From the NCBI RefSeq assembly GCF_023278045.1, contig NZ_CP056783.1, forward strand, positions 248,001-312,000: DNA of 64,000 nucleotides, written 5' to 3'. Position 1 is the first letter of the stretch. Each line of letters begins with the position of its first letter. The notes under the pieces were generated by a model. The model saw nothing but the letters and a program-made list of their open reading frames with translations. It made no database searches and was not told where the DNA came from. Positions 1-8,225 of this stretch are shown in pieces. A program made the translations under genes and the position numbers. Origin of the DNA: Flavobacterium sp. K5-23 (GTDB lineage: Bacteria; Bacteroidota; Bacteroidia; Flavobacteriales; Flavobacteriaceae).

Positions 1-1550
1 TTTTGTTTAACAACATTGTTTTTAAACAACGGGTTCAAATCATATTTCACATACAAACTAGTAGATTTATACCCTATGTAAGTACTTAGCCCATAAACAA
101 AATCCGTTGTATTGAAGTCTCCCCTAACAATTTCTCTTGTTTTATAGTCGGCAATATCATAATTTAAAATTTGTTTCGATTTTAAATTAGCTCCAACATA
201 CCCTCCAAAACCAACGCGAAATGCATCATGAGTTTTAAAATACGTTGTTCCGTCTCTTTCTTTAGATTTAGAAAAATCAAACTCTAAATGTAATGGAACA
301 ACTAGTGAAACTGTTCTAAACCTTGAATCTCCCTGAGAGACTAGATTCACTTCTAAATTTGTTTGAGCTCCATTCACTACAAAACTTCTATTATTTGTGG
401 CACGAAGATTATTATACATAAGAGACAAGCCATATTTTGCATGTAATAAATTAGCATCCTTAAGTATTCTTGTATTATAAGTCAAACCCCATTCATAAAA
501 ATGAGATCCTAAATACCTGAAATCTGATTTTTGAATACTTTTATCAGCAACTAAATTATTTAAACCTGTCGCAAAAACAATTTGCGATGTGGTTCTTTTA
601 TAATGTCGTTTTAACTTATCATCTTGACCATTGTACACTTTCAATGAGGTTAAGTTAATTTCAGTCTTATTCTTTCCAATTGAGTCATTACTTGTGCCAA
701 TAATAAGCATTGTTCCTCCTCTTTTATTTGTACTTTCTTCTTCTATCTTTCCCTCAACTTGATCTTGAATCACTTGACTTAATTTCCCTTCTTCTATAGC
801 TACTTGTGCATCAATCTTTGCAGCGCGTTCTTCTGCTTTTTTCATTTTAAGCTCTTCCCCCTTTTGCTTAGAAATCAATCCTTTTTCAACTTCCTTGTCT
901 AATGCATCAATTTCAACTTTTAAAGCATTTTTCTGATTGTCAGTAATTTTTTTAATTTCATCACCAATTACTTTTGCTCTTTTCTCAAATGAAATTACTT
1001 TGTGAGCTCTTCCTTTGATACTTCCAGTCTCTGGGACTGTGTCATCAACTACTTCAACTACTACATCTTTAAACCAAACTTGTCCTGTTCCGTCTAATAA
1101 AACCCCATAAGAAATTGATGTTGCTTCTAAAGGAACAAACAAAACAACTTCATATTTAATCCAATCAGTTGTTCTTTTAATTCCTCTATTTTGCATATTA
1201 TCAAAAGCTAGAACAACAGCATCATAATAATCAACACGCATCCAGAGTCCTGCCCAAGATTTTACATTTTCACTTTTTACATAACCAGTCATTTTAATCG
1301 TTTTCCCTAAGTACAAATCTGATTTTATGGTTTTCATAATATTCCCAAAACCACTAATTTTGCTTTTAATTGATTTAATGGTATAAATATTTTGATTGTT
1401 AAATTCAGGATTGTTCTCAGGCCCCAATTCGTAACTTCCAGGAAGAGGTTCTCTATAACTCCATTCTACAGAGCGTTCTAATTCTTGAGCATTTAATTTG
1501 GCTACCATAGTAACCAACATTATTAATGTAAATAAAATAATTTTTTGCAT
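1..1550 (-). CDS. Secreted protein: jelly-roll-like N-terminus, coiled coil, probable outer-membrane barrel C-terminus (partial)
   Basis: The frame is open from an ATG at 1550 to the window edge (516 full codons), so the C-terminus is missing. It starts with a signal peptide (MQKIILFTLIMLVTMVAKLNAQ). Residues about 30-160 resemble a galactose-binding/CBM-like jelly roll, with WAGLWMRVD and a late GTGQVWFKDV strand; I recall such segments attached to AraC-type regulators. A charged helical stretch (about 175-265, rich in K, E and A) looks like a coiled coil. The rest alternates polar and aromatic residues like an outer-membrane beta-barrel. It lies 26 bp downstream of the anti-sigma-like gene, so it is probably co-transcribed with the sigma factor. 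The function is unknown; the barrel call is an inference from residue pattern. Confidence 0.7.
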   Translation of the reverse strand, partial: MQKIILFTLIMLVTMVAKLNAQELERSVEWSYREPLPGSYELGPENNPEFNNQNIYTIKSIKSKISGFGNIMKTIKSDLYLGKTIKMTGYVKSENVKSWAGLWMRVDYYDAVVLAFDNMQNRGIKRTTDWIKYEVVLFVPLEATSISYGVLLDGTGQVWFKDVVVEVVDDTVPETGSIKGRAHKVISFEKRAKVIGDEIKKITDNQKNALKVEIDALDKEVEKGLISKQKGEELKMKKAEERAAKIDAQVAIEEGKLSQVIQDQVEGKIEEESTNKRGGTMLIIGTSNDSIGKNKTEINLTSLKVYNGQDDKLKRHYKRTTSQIVFATGLNNLVADKSIQKSDFRYLGSHFYEWGLTYNTRILKDANLLHAKYGLSLMYNNLRATNNRSFVVNGAQTNLEVNLVSQGDSRFRTVSLVVPLHLEFDFSKSKERDGTTYFKTHDAFRVGFGGYVGANLKSKQILNYDIADYKTREIVRGDFNTTDFVYGLSTYIGYKSTSLYVKYDLNPLFKNNVVKQ

Positions 1551-1576
1551 GATTTCGATTTTTGATTGATGATTAT

Positions 1577-2302
1577 TTACTCTTCGTAATTCCTATTGGC
1601 CACAGCCGTTTTTAAAACATTAAACTTTTTACTGATTTTATCTAAAGCTGATTCTCTATACGATTGATTTAATTCTGTTTCAACACTTGACAACAAACTG
1701 CTTGGATCTACAGATGTACCTTTTCTGTTTTTCTCAATTGTTTTATCAGTAGTCTTTGAGTCAAGTTTAATATTACTAACTGCTGCTAATAAATTTTCTG
1801 CAGTAATGTATTTATTTTTGTTAGTTGATTGATAAACTTTGCTTTCAGAAGAACTAACTATAGTAGCATTTTCTTTTGACACATTACTAATTGAAACGAC
1901 CTTTACTTTATCCTTAACTTGATTTGGCTGTCCCTTAGCATTAGTGTTTTCAGCAATAACTTGCCGAACCACAACACTCCTATTAGCATTATGGGAAGGC
2001 GTAACCGTTTCATTAATAGTCGAACTCTTATACTGTTTATTAATCGTTGGAGTTTCCTCTATTACCACTGATTTGTCACTATTTACAACATTGGGTTCTT
2101 TAAGATTTAAAAACACCGAACTTATGATTAATAACCCAACAAAACTGGCAGCAATATAAATCCATTTATAATTGTGCTTTTCATTCGTTTTATCTTTAGC
2201 ATCTAGCATCGCTTCTAATTGACCCCAGGCTTGCGCCGATGGTTGTATCGTTCTGACCTCTAATTTTTGTTGTATTTCAAAATCCAATTTATTCGGTTCC
2301 AT
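1577..2302 (-). CDS. Single-pass membrane protein, probable anti-sigma factor
   Basis: This 241-residue protein starts MEPNKLDFEIQQKL. It has a soluble N-terminal part of about 45 residues, one membrane segment (WIYIAASFVGLLIISSVFLNL, roughly 47-67), and a long polar Ser/Thr/Asn/Lys-rich periplasmic part. That layout fits an anti-sigma factor with a cytoplasmic sigma-binding end. The ATG at 2302 lies inside the end of the sigma gene (14-nt overlap, different frame), which suggests translational coupling. A longer frame from 2383 exists, but it would sit well inside the sigma gene and lacks family-like sequence. The anti-sigma role is inferred from position and topology; no classical zinc-binding HxxxCxxC motif is visible. 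Confidence 0.7.
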   Translation of the reverse strand: MEPNKLDFEIQQKLEVRTIQPSAQAWGQLEAMLDAKDKTNEKHNYKWIYIAASFVGLLIISSVFLNLKEPNVVNSDKSVVIEETPTINKQYKSSTINETVTPSHNANRSVVVRQVIAENTNAKGQPNQVKDKVKVVSISNVSKENATIVSSSESKVYQSTNKNKYITAENLLAAVSNIKLDSKTTDKTIEKNRKGTSVDPSSLLSSVETELNQSYRESALDKISKKFNVLKTAVANRNYEE

Positions 2303-2849
2303 ACTCGTAATTTTTTGTGGTATTGATCTGCTTTTGCAAAATTTTCCTGGCATGCGATAACTGCGATTTAGATGTTCCTTCATTAATCCCTAACATCTCA
2401 GCAATTTCCTTGTGCTTATATCCTTCTATCGCATATAAATTGAAAATCATTTTATAACCGTCAGGCAAACTGTCTATCAAAAACTGAATGTCTTCTATAG
2501 AAAACTGACTTTCAATGTTATTATAGCTTTCTTCGAAAAAAGTCTCATCGTCAGTAAACTTTATATTTTTTTGTACGCGAATAAAAGAAATACACTCATT
2601 CACCATAATCCTCCTTATCCAGCCTTCAAAGCTTCCAATATTCATGAAATTTTTCAGATTAGTAAAGACTTTCATAAAAGCGGTTAACATAACATCTTCT
2701 GCCTGATGTATGTCTTTTATATACTGCCTGCAAACACTTAACATTTTTGGAGAAAACAAAGTATAAATCCTTTGTTGCGCTTGTCGATTATTATCGACAG
2801 CCAGCAGAATGAGTTCTTGTTCTTCTTGATGTAAATTGATTACTTTCAT
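2289..2849 (-). CDS. ECF-type RNA polymerase sigma-70 family factor
   Basis: The protein has 186 residues and both ECF domains. Region 2 covers about 25-95, including DIHQAEDVMLTAFMKVF and the FEGWIRRIMVNECISFIR helix that contacts the -10 element and core polymerase. Region 4 covers about 125-180, with LPDGYKMIFNLYAIEGYKHK and the HTH EIAEMLGINEGTSKSQLSHAR. It is the first gene of a minus-strand unit followed by the overlapping membrane protein and the large secreted protein. The 240-bp upstream gap shows no consensus TAnnTTTG box, so the gene may drive its own promoter, as many ECF factors do (inference). Confidence 0.92.
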   Translation of the reverse strand: MKVINLHQEEQELILLAVDNNRQAQQRIYTLFSPKMLSVCRQYIKDIHQAEDVMLTAFMKVFTNLKNFMNIGSFEGWIRRIMVNECISFIRVQKNIKFTDDETFFEESYNNIESQFSIEDIQFLIDSLPDGYKMIFNLYAIEGYKHKEIAEMLGINEGTSKSQLSHARKILQKQINTTKNYEYGTE

Positions 2850-3091
2850 AAATAATTGAAATGACTAAATTCAATTTTGATATTAATTATTGCTATTGCA
2901 AATGTTTTTTTGATATTGAATAAGACTTCTATTAACATAGACGAGTTCGATGGCATAAAGGTTGCATCGTCAATAAAAAAATATTGTAACTAGGTATTTA
3001 ACCAACTCCGATTCAGCTTTAACTACCTGTGTTTAAATGAATTAAAACACTAAAGAATTTGAAAAATTATTTCGTTTTAAAGGCATATACT

Positions 3092-4069
3092 CTACTTCTT
3101 TCTTTCAATAACGTAATTCACCATCAAAATTAGGGCAACTTTGAACTCGGAATCCGGATAGTTATCCAGGAGTAATAATGCTTCTTGCTGAAATTCAATC
3201 ATTTTACTTTCGGCGTAAACCAAACCATTATTGTCTTTTACAAAAGCAATCACTTCTTTTACTCTTTTCTTATCCTTGTTGTGATTTTTAATGGAATTGA
3301 TAAGCCATGCTTTTTCTTTAGAGGTGCAAGTATTCAAAACATGAATCAAAGGCAAAGTCATTTTTTGTTCTTTAATATCAATCCCTGTTGGTTTTCCAAT
3401 GGCTTCGTCAGTATAGTCGAATAAGTCATCTTTTATTTGAAAAGCCATTCCTATGAGTTCTCCAAATTTTCTCATATTCTCAACCTCACTTACATCTTCG
3501 ATAACTGATTTAGCGCCAAGAGCACAACAGGCAGCTATAAGAGTAGCTGTTTTTTTTCGAATGATCTCGTAATATATATCTTCCGTGATATCTAGACGTC
3601 TGGCTTTTTCTATTTGAAGTAATTCGCCTTCACTCATCTCACGGACAGCAACTGAAATTATTTTAAGTAAATCAAAATCATCGTTATCTATGGAAAGTAA
3701 CAATCCTTTTGACAATAAATAATCCCCAACTAAAACGGCAATTTTATTTTTCCATAATGCATTGATAGAAAAGAAACCACGGCGTCTATTACTGTCATCC
3801 ACCACATCGTCATGCACTAAAGTTGCAGTATGAATAAGTTCAATTACACATGCTCCGCGATAAGTTCTTTCATTTACAGTTCCCCTGGAAACCATTTTAG
3901 CGGTTAAAAAAACAAACATGGGTCGCATTTGTTTTCCTTTTCGGTTTACAATATAATATGTAATCCTATTTAACAAAGCCACTTTTGAGGTCATGGATTC
4001 GTAGAACTTTTTTTCAAAAAGTTCCATTTCATTAAAAATAGGTTGTTTTATTTGAGAAGTTACATTCAT
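3092..4069 (-). CDS. Polyprenyl diphosphate synthase (long-chain, trans-type)
   Basis: This 325-residue protein condenses isopentenyl diphosphate units onto an allylic diphosphate, most likely to build the menaquinone side chain. The first Asp-rich motif DDVVD is at 87-91, followed by RRRG. The second, DDLFD, is at 214-218, and the substrate-binding GKQMRP is at 45-50. Small residues (HTATLVH) precede the first motif; these favour long products. The start is an ATG 9 nt below a TATATTTG box. The family is clear (IspB/HepT-like octaprenyl or heptaprenyl synthase), but the exact chain length cannot be read from the sequence. Confidence 0.9.
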   Translation of the reverse strand: MNVTSQIKQPIFNEMELFEKKFYESMTSKVALLNRITYYIVNRKGKQMRPMFVFLTAKMVSRGTVNERTYRGACVIELIHTATLVHDDVVDDSNRRRGFFSINALWKNKIAVLVGDYLLSKGLLLSIDNDDFDLLKIISVAVREMSEGELLQIEKARRLDITEDIYYEIIRKKTATLIAACCALGAKSVIEDVSEVENMRKFGELIGMAFQIKDDLFDYTDEAIGKPTGIDIKEQKMTLPLIHVLNTCTSKEKAWLINSIKNHNKDKKRVKEVIAFVKDNNGLVYAESKMIEFQQEALLLLDNYPDSEFKVALILMVNYVIERKK

Positions 4070-4077
4070 ATAGAATT

Positions 4078-4085
4078 CAAATATA
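4078..4085 (-). promoter_or_regulatory. -7 box of the polyprenyl synthase promoter
   Basis: TATATTTG on the minus strand matches TAnnTTTG. It ends 9 nt before the ATG, so the leader would be very short. No clear -33 TTTG was found. Confidence 0.5.
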
Positions 4086-4351
4086 CTCTTTTATATAAAA
4101 AAAGTAAATAATTTTAACAAGTACATCCGTTAAGTTATGTATTAAGAGCAAAACAATAATTTATAAAACATATAAATTACAACGTACGTTTTTTCCGAAT
4201 ATAACAAACGATTTAATATATAATTGTGTATTTAGTCGACTTTTCACACTTTACATAGACTATTCGTTTATTTTTAATAATTAATCAAACCCCAATTAAA
4301 CCTTTTTGTAATTTTATTATCAAAAAGAAATAACCTAAATACCATTTAATT

Positions 4352-5206
4352 ATGAAAACAAAAAAATTATTTCTCGGAGCTATTATAGCTTTCACTTTTT
4401 TTATTAGTTGTGATACAAATGAAACAGCAGCAGACACTACTGCGGTAACAAGCGATGAAATTACTGTAGAGTCAAATTTGGATATTGCTATCGATGACGT
4501 TTCTCTTATTGTGGATGACCAGTATGCTATGCAACAAAGCACTACAAATAAATCAACAACTGTAATTAAGAGTATCTTACCTACTTGTGCAACTATTACC
4601 ACCGTATTAACTACGGATACTTGGACTAGAACAATTGATTTTGGAACAGTTGGCTGTGAACTTAAAAACGGAAATTTTGTAAAAGGAAAGATCGTTATTA
4701 GCTTCTCTAAAAACTACACATCACCTTCAAGAACAATTTCTTATTCATTTGTAGACTTCTACCACAACAACAAGTTAATCAAAGGAAATAGAAGTATTAC
4801 ACATGAGAGTAAAAGCACTGAGTTATTAGCTACAGTTCATCCTGTATCTACACACTCAGTCGATATGACTGTCACTTTTGGAGATGGAAAAGTGTATACT
4901 AGAATAGGAACAAGAGTTAAAGAAATGACTGCTGGGTTTGAAACTCCATTCAACTGGGAAGATAATGTTTTCAAAGTATGGGGATATCATATTACTACTT
5001 TCCCTAATGGAACTAAAATCTCTAGCACTATTAAAACTCCATTACAATTCACTATGAGTTGCAAAATACCTTTCGCTACAAAAGGAAGCATTCTAATTGT
5101 TAAGAATAACAAAGAAGCCTTATTAGATTTTGGAAATGGAGATTGTGATAATTTAGCTACAATAACAGTAAATGGTGTCACTAAAGAAATTCAATTAAAG
5201 AAATAG
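4352..5206 (+). CDS. Hypothetical lipoprotein
   Basis: This is a 284-residue protein with an N-terminal lipoprotein signal (MKTKKLFLGAIIAFTFFISC; Cys 20 followed by DTNE). The mature part is Thr/Ser/Lys-rich and probably beta-rich, with repeated short patterns (TWTRTIDFGTVGC, LDFGNGDCDNLATITVNG) that look like two related beta-modules. Cys pairs near residues 108 and 275 could be structural. It stands alone: a 280-bp gap lies upstream and a strong terminator downstream. I do not recognise the family. A surface or periplasmic location is inferred from the lipobox. Confidence 0.8.
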   Translation: MKTKKLFLGAIIAFTFFISCDTNETAADTTAVTSDEITVESNLDIAIDDVSLIVDDQYAMQQSTTNKSTTVIKSILPTCATITTVLTTDTWTRTIDFGTVGCELKNGNFVKGKIVISFSKNYTSPSRTISYSFVDFYHNNKLIKGNRSITHESKSTELLATVHPVSTHSVDMTVTFGDGKVYTRIGTRVKEMTAGFETPFNWEDNVFKVWGYHITTFPNGTKISSTIKTPLQFTMSCKIPFATKGSILIVKNNKEALLDFGNGDCDNLATITVNGVTKEIQLKK

Positions 5207-5224
5207 ATTTTTAATTCTTTAACA

Positions 5225-5264
5225 AAAAAAGGTTTAGCCATCTATGACGGCTAAACCTTTTTTA
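5225..5264. terminator. Bidirectional intrinsic terminator between the lipoprotein gene and rlmN
   Basis: A stem GGTTTAGCC/GGCTAAACC with flanking A and T runs (left arm 5225-5239, right arm 5249-5263) gives a U-tract on both strands. It lies between converging genes. Confidence 0.85.
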
Positions 5265-5281
5265 ATTTATAATAAGTTCTT

Positions 5282-6325
5282 TTATGCTTCCTTATTAGCC
5301 AGTTGACCACAGGCAGCATCAATATCTTTCCCTCTACTTCTTCTTACTTTCACCACAATTCCCGAATTTTCAAGTGCTTTTATATAGGCATTGATTGATT
5401 CATCTGAAGCTTGTTGAAATTCTCCATCATCGATTGGATTATATTCAATCAGATTGACTTTACACGGAACGTATTTACAAAATTTAACCAAAGCATCGAT
5501 TGAATCTTTATCGTCATTTATCCCTTTCCAAACTACATATTCATAAGAGATTTTACTTTTGGTCTTTCTATACCAATATTCTAATGATTCTCTTAAATCT
5601 GCTAGAGGAAAACTTGCACTAAAAGGCATAATTCTCGCTCTAATTTCATCAATTGCAGAATGCAGCGAAACAGCCAGTTTAAATTTTACATCGTCATCAG
5701 CTAGCTTCTTTATCATTTTAGGCACACCTGAAGTCGAAACCATAATACGTTTTGGAGACATTCCTAGACCTTCACTTGAAGTTATCATTTCGATAGCCTT
5801 TAAAACATTGTTGTAATTCATTAATGGCTCACCCATTCCCATGAAAACAATATTCGACAAAGGATGATTGTAATACAAACGGCTTTCTTTATCTATAGCC
5901 AGAACTTGATCATAAATTTCAGCAGGTTCAAGATTTCGCATTCTTTTTAATCGTGCTGTAGCACAAAAATTACAATCTAAACTACAACCCACCTGACTCG
6001 ATACACAAGCAGTTGTTCTTGTATTTGTAGGTATTAAAACTGACTCTACAACTAGTCCATCGTGAAGTCTAACGGCATTCTTAACTGTACCATCAGTACT
6101 GCGTTGCATTGTATCAACCTTAATGTGATTGATAACAAAATTATCTTCCAGCATAACTCTTGTGGCTTTTGTCACATTAGTCATATCATCAAAATTATGC
6201 GCGCCTTTGCTCCACAACCATTCATAAACCTGATTCCCACGAAAGGACTTATCTCCATTAGCAACAAAAAAATCTCTTAATTGTTCTTTTGATAAGGCTC
6301 GTATGTCTTTTTTCTCAATTTGCAT
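5282..6325 (-). CDS. rlmN: 23S rRNA (adenine2503-C2)/tRNA (adenine37-C2) methyltransferase RlmN
   Basis: This 347-residue radical-SAM enzyme methylates C2 of A2503 in 23S rRNA and A37 in some tRNAs. The iron-sulfur CxxxCxxC motif is Cys114-Cys118-Cys121 (GCSLDCNFCATARL). GEPLMNYNNVLKAI and SLHSAIDEIRARIMP are typical of the family. A conserved Cys near 339 (AACGQL) fits the methyl-carrying cysteine. The ATG at 6325 (MQIEKKDIRALSKEQLRDFF) is the natural family start. A TAACTTTG box ends only 4 nt before it, so the mRNA may be leaderless. Confidence 0.97.
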   Translation of the reverse strand: MQIEKKDIRALSKEQLRDFFVANGDKSFRGNQVYEWLWSKGAHNFDDMTNVTKATRVMLEDNFVINHIKVDTMQRSTDGTVKNAVRLHDGLVVESVLIPTNTRTTACVSSQVGCSLDCNFCATARLKRMRNLEPAEIYDQVLAIDKESRLYYNHPLSNIVFMGMGEPLMNYNNVLKAIEMITSSEGLGMSPKRIMVSTSGVPKMIKKLADDDVKFKLAVSLHSAIDEIRARIMPFSASFPLADLRESLEYWYRKTKSKISYEYVVWKGINDDKDSIDALVKFCKYVPCKVNLIEYNPIDDGEFQQASDESINAYIKALENSGIVVKVRRSRGKDIDAACGQLANKEA

Positions 6326-6329
6326 GCTG

Positions 6330-6337
6330 CAAAGTTA
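6330..6337 (-). promoter_or_regulatory. -7 box of the rlmN promoter, almost touching the start codon
   Basis: TAACTTTG on the minus strand matches TAnnTTTG exactly. Its last base is 5 nt from the A of the ATG, placing the transcription start about at the start codon. No -33 TTTG at the usual distance was seen. Confidence 0.5.
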
Positions 6338-6361
6338 GTAACTATTTTGTAGTTTTCGTTA

Positions 6362-6389
6362 TTTGTGAATTTGGTTATTTGTAATTTTG
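6362..6389 (+). promoter_or_regulatory. Promoter of the O-methyltransferase gene
   Basis: The -7 box TAATTTTG is at 6382-6389, with a possible -33 TTTG at 6362-6365 (16-nt spacer). The start codon follows 17 nt later. Confidence 0.5.
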
Positions 6390-6405
6390 TGAAAAATTTA
6401 AAACA

Positions 6406-7047
6406 ATGCACTTCATTTCCCAAGAACTAGAAGATTATATAGAGCAACATTCTCAAAAGGAACCTGAGTTATTAGCAGCCTTAAACAAGGAAACATATCA
6501 AAAAATACTTTTGCCTCGTATGTTAAGCGGTCATTTTCAGGGACGTGTATTAAGTATGTTATCTAAACTGATTCGGCCTTTAAACATTCTCGAAATAGGG
6601 ACTTACACGGGTTATTCGGCTTTGTGCTTATGTGAAGGTATGCAGGAAGGCGGCCAACTCCATACAATAGACATTAAAGAAGAGCTGGTTGATTTTCAGC
6701 GCAAACACTTCGATAAATCCCCTTGGGGCAATCAAATCGTTCAGCACTTAGGAGAAGCGGTAGATATTATACCAACGCTTGAAGTAAAATTTGATTTGGT
6801 TTTCATCGATGCGGACAAAGAGAATTACATCAATTACTTTGAACAAATTCTTCCAAAAATGAATAAAGGAGGCATTATCCTTTCTGACAATGTATTATGG
6901 AGCGGAAAGGTATTAGAACCTTTACATCCTAATGACATAAGCACAAAAATACTGCTGGAATATAATGATTTATTGAGTAATGACCCAAGAGTGGAAACGG
7001 TTTTACTGCCTATTCGTGATGGACTAACGGTAAGCAGGGTTCTTTAA
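6406..7047 (+). CDS. Class I SAM-dependent O-methyltransferase (Methyltransf_3 family)
   Basis: The protein has 213 residues, the usual length for cation-dependent, catechol-O-methyltransferase-like enzymes. SAM motif I LEIGTYTGYSAL is at 62-73. Motif FDLVFIDADKENY is at 129-141, with Asp residues that typically bind the metal. GGIILSDNVLWSGKV (155-169) supplies another metal ligand. It faces rlmN across an 80-bp gap with a promoter box for each gene, and runs toward the PAP2 gene. The substrate is unknown. Confidence 0.9.
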   Translation: MHFISQELEDYIEQHSQKEPELLAALNKETYQKILLPRMLSGHFQGRVLSMLSKLIRPLNILEIGTYTGYSALCLCEGMQEGGQLHTIDIKEELVDFQRKHFDKSPWGNQIVQHLGEAVDIIPTLEVKFDLVFIDADKENYINYFEQILPKMNKGGIILSDNVLWSGKVLEPLHPNDISTKILLEYNDLLSNDPRVETVLLPIRDGLTVSRVL

Positions 7048-7102
7048 TTTGCTATTACATCCTGAAAAAACCTGCTTTTTAGCCCAGATGAGAAAGGAAA
7101 TC

Positions 7103-7194
7103 CTTCTGGTTTAAAATGAATTTTTTCTAAAAAAAAAGAGCGACCAACGGAAGCTCCTTTATTTTTAACAGAAAAAACCGTTTTAAACCAGAAG
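7103..7194. repeat. 92-bp imperfect palindrome between convergent genes
   Basis: The outer arms are a perfect 14-bp inverted repeat, CTTCTGGTTTAAAA (7103-7116) and its complement (7181-7194). Inside, TTTTTTCT pairs with AGAAAAAA, and an A-rich arm ending GAGC pairs imperfectly with GCTCC plus T-rich sequence, leaving a short loop near GACCAACGG. The whole could fold as one hairpin of about 40 bp. It may act as a bidirectional terminator or be a small non-autonomous repeat. Confidence 0.65.
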
Positions 7195-7229
7195 ATTGAA
7201 ATGTACAGCTGGAATAGCTTCTTGTAAAA

Positions 7230-7793
7230 TTATTTTGAAAAATATTTGATTTGAATGTATTGGTATATTTTAAACATCGTACATCCTGATAACATCCCAA
7301 ATACATACCCTGTTAAAATATCTATAGGGTAATGCAGTCCCAGATAAATACGGCTATAAGCAAAAATTAGTGGCCATAAAAACAGGAATATGGTATGCTT
7401 ATAATATTTCTTTAAAATACAGTATAAAAATGTTGAAACCGCCATACTATTTGCAGCGTGACCGGAAAAGAAACTATACGAATTACTTGTTTTAACCAGT
7501 CGAATTATAGAATTAATCTCAGGATTATTACAAGGGCGTAGTCTTTGAAATCCATTTTTGAATAAATTAGTAACCTGGTCTGTAAATGCTATCAAAACCG
7601 CTACAAACAAGAGCAAATACAATGTTTGTTTCGTGCCTAATTTCTTAAAAAGAAGATACAGCAATACTAGAAACAAAGGAATCCAGTTAAGCTGCTTAGT
7701 GATCATAAGCCAAAGACCATCGTAAGTCTCCGAACCTAAACCATTTAAATAAACTAATAAACCAGTATCAAGAGATAGAATTTTATCTAGCAT
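7230..7793 (-). CDS. PAP2-family membrane phosphatase
   Basis: This 187-residue integral membrane protein has the three phosphatase signatures. KX6RP is Lys79-Arg86-Pro87 (KNGFQRLRP). The PSGH motif appears as FSGH (109-112). SRX5HX3D is Ser147-Arg148...His154...Asp158. Around five hydrophobic segments are visible. Such enzymes dephosphorylate undecaprenyl diphosphate, phosphatidylglycerol phosphate or related lipids; the substrate here is not decided by sequence. Its ATG overlaps the stop of tatA by one base (TAATG), so the two are co-transcribed and translation is probably coupled. Confidence 0.9.
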   Translation of the reverse strand: MLDKILSLDTGLLVYLNGLGSETYDGLWLMITKQLNWIPLFLVLLYLLFKKLGTKQTLYLLLFVAVLIAFTDQVTNLFKNGFQRLRPCNNPEINSIIRLVKTSNSYSFFSGHAANSMAVSTFLYCILKKYYKHTIFLFLWPLIFAYSRIYLGLHYPIDILTGYVFGMLSGCTMFKIYQYIQIKYFSK

Positions 7794-8119
7794 TACATTT
7801 GTCTTTTTACAGGTCCTGTAATGTTTTCTATGTCTTCTTTCACTTTTTCAACCTGAGTAACTGTATCTCCAAGAAGGCTTTCTTTGGCTTTATTAATCTC
7901 TGAATTGATCCCGCCTGTCATATCACTCAATGATTTAGCGTCTAAACCATTAGCTTCAGCACCTTTTTGAATTTCGCTTTTAATGTCGTTTGTCGCATTT
8001 TTTAATTGCGCCATTGCTTTCCCCATAGTCTTCGCTATTTCTGGTATTTTATCAGAACCAAAAAGCATGAGTACTATAAATAAAATGAAAACTAACTCTC
8101 CTCCTCCTATGCCAAACAT
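7793..8119 (-). CDS. tatA: Twin-arginine translocase subunit TatA/TatE
   Basis: This 108-residue protein of the Tat export machinery has the classic layout. MFGIGGGELVFILFIVLMLFG forms the membrane helix, followed by the hinge FGSDKIPEIAKTMGKAM, an amphipathic helix, and a charged cytoplasmic tail. The ATG at 8119 is chosen because the TatA fold begins there. A TATCTTTG promoter box at 8140-8147 lies just upstream, and the longer frame from 8182 would start upstream of that promoter, beside the previous gene's terminator. The PAP2 gene overlaps its stop codon. Confidence 0.93.
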   Translation of the reverse strand: MFGIGGGELVFILFIVLMLFGSDKIPEIAKTMGKAMAQLKNATNDIKSEIQKGAEANGLDAKSLSDMTGGINSEINKAKESLLGDTVTQVEKVKEDIENITGPVKRQM

Positions 8120-8139
8120 ATTTTTATTTTTAATTGCTG

Positions 8140-8147
8140 CAAAGATA
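8140..8147 (-). promoter_or_regulatory. -7 box of the tatA promoter
   Basis: TATCTTTG on the minus strand matches TAnnTTTG and lies 21 nt upstream of the chosen tatA ATG. It argues against the longer start at 8182. Confidence 0.6.
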
Positions 8148-8182
8148 CCATATTTTGAAACTTTGTCTTTTAATTTTTTCAT

Positions 8183-8214
8183 AAAAAAAAAGACTCATAA
8201 AGAGTCTTTTTTTA
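8183..8214 (-). terminator. Terminator of the M1 peptidase operon
   Basis: The stem AAAAGACTC/GAGTCTTTT with a short loop and T/A runs on both sides lies just downstream of the M1 peptidase stop and upstream of tatA. Confidence 0.8.
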
Positions 8215-8225
8215 ATTTTGCTAGC

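Noticed and set aside
2303..2383. Longer start for the anti-sigma-like gene
   Set aside because: The ATG at 2383 lies deep inside the sigma gene; the ATG at 2302 gives a normal overlap and a family-like opening.
7048..7102. Simple terminator for the O-methyltransferase
   Set aside because: No compact stem with T run lies here; the long palindrome at 7103-7194 is the only candidate and was described separately.
8120..8182. Longer TatA start at 8182
   Set aside because: It would begin upstream of the tatA promoter box and beside the previous gene's terminator, and adds a charged segment ahead of the TatA membrane helix.
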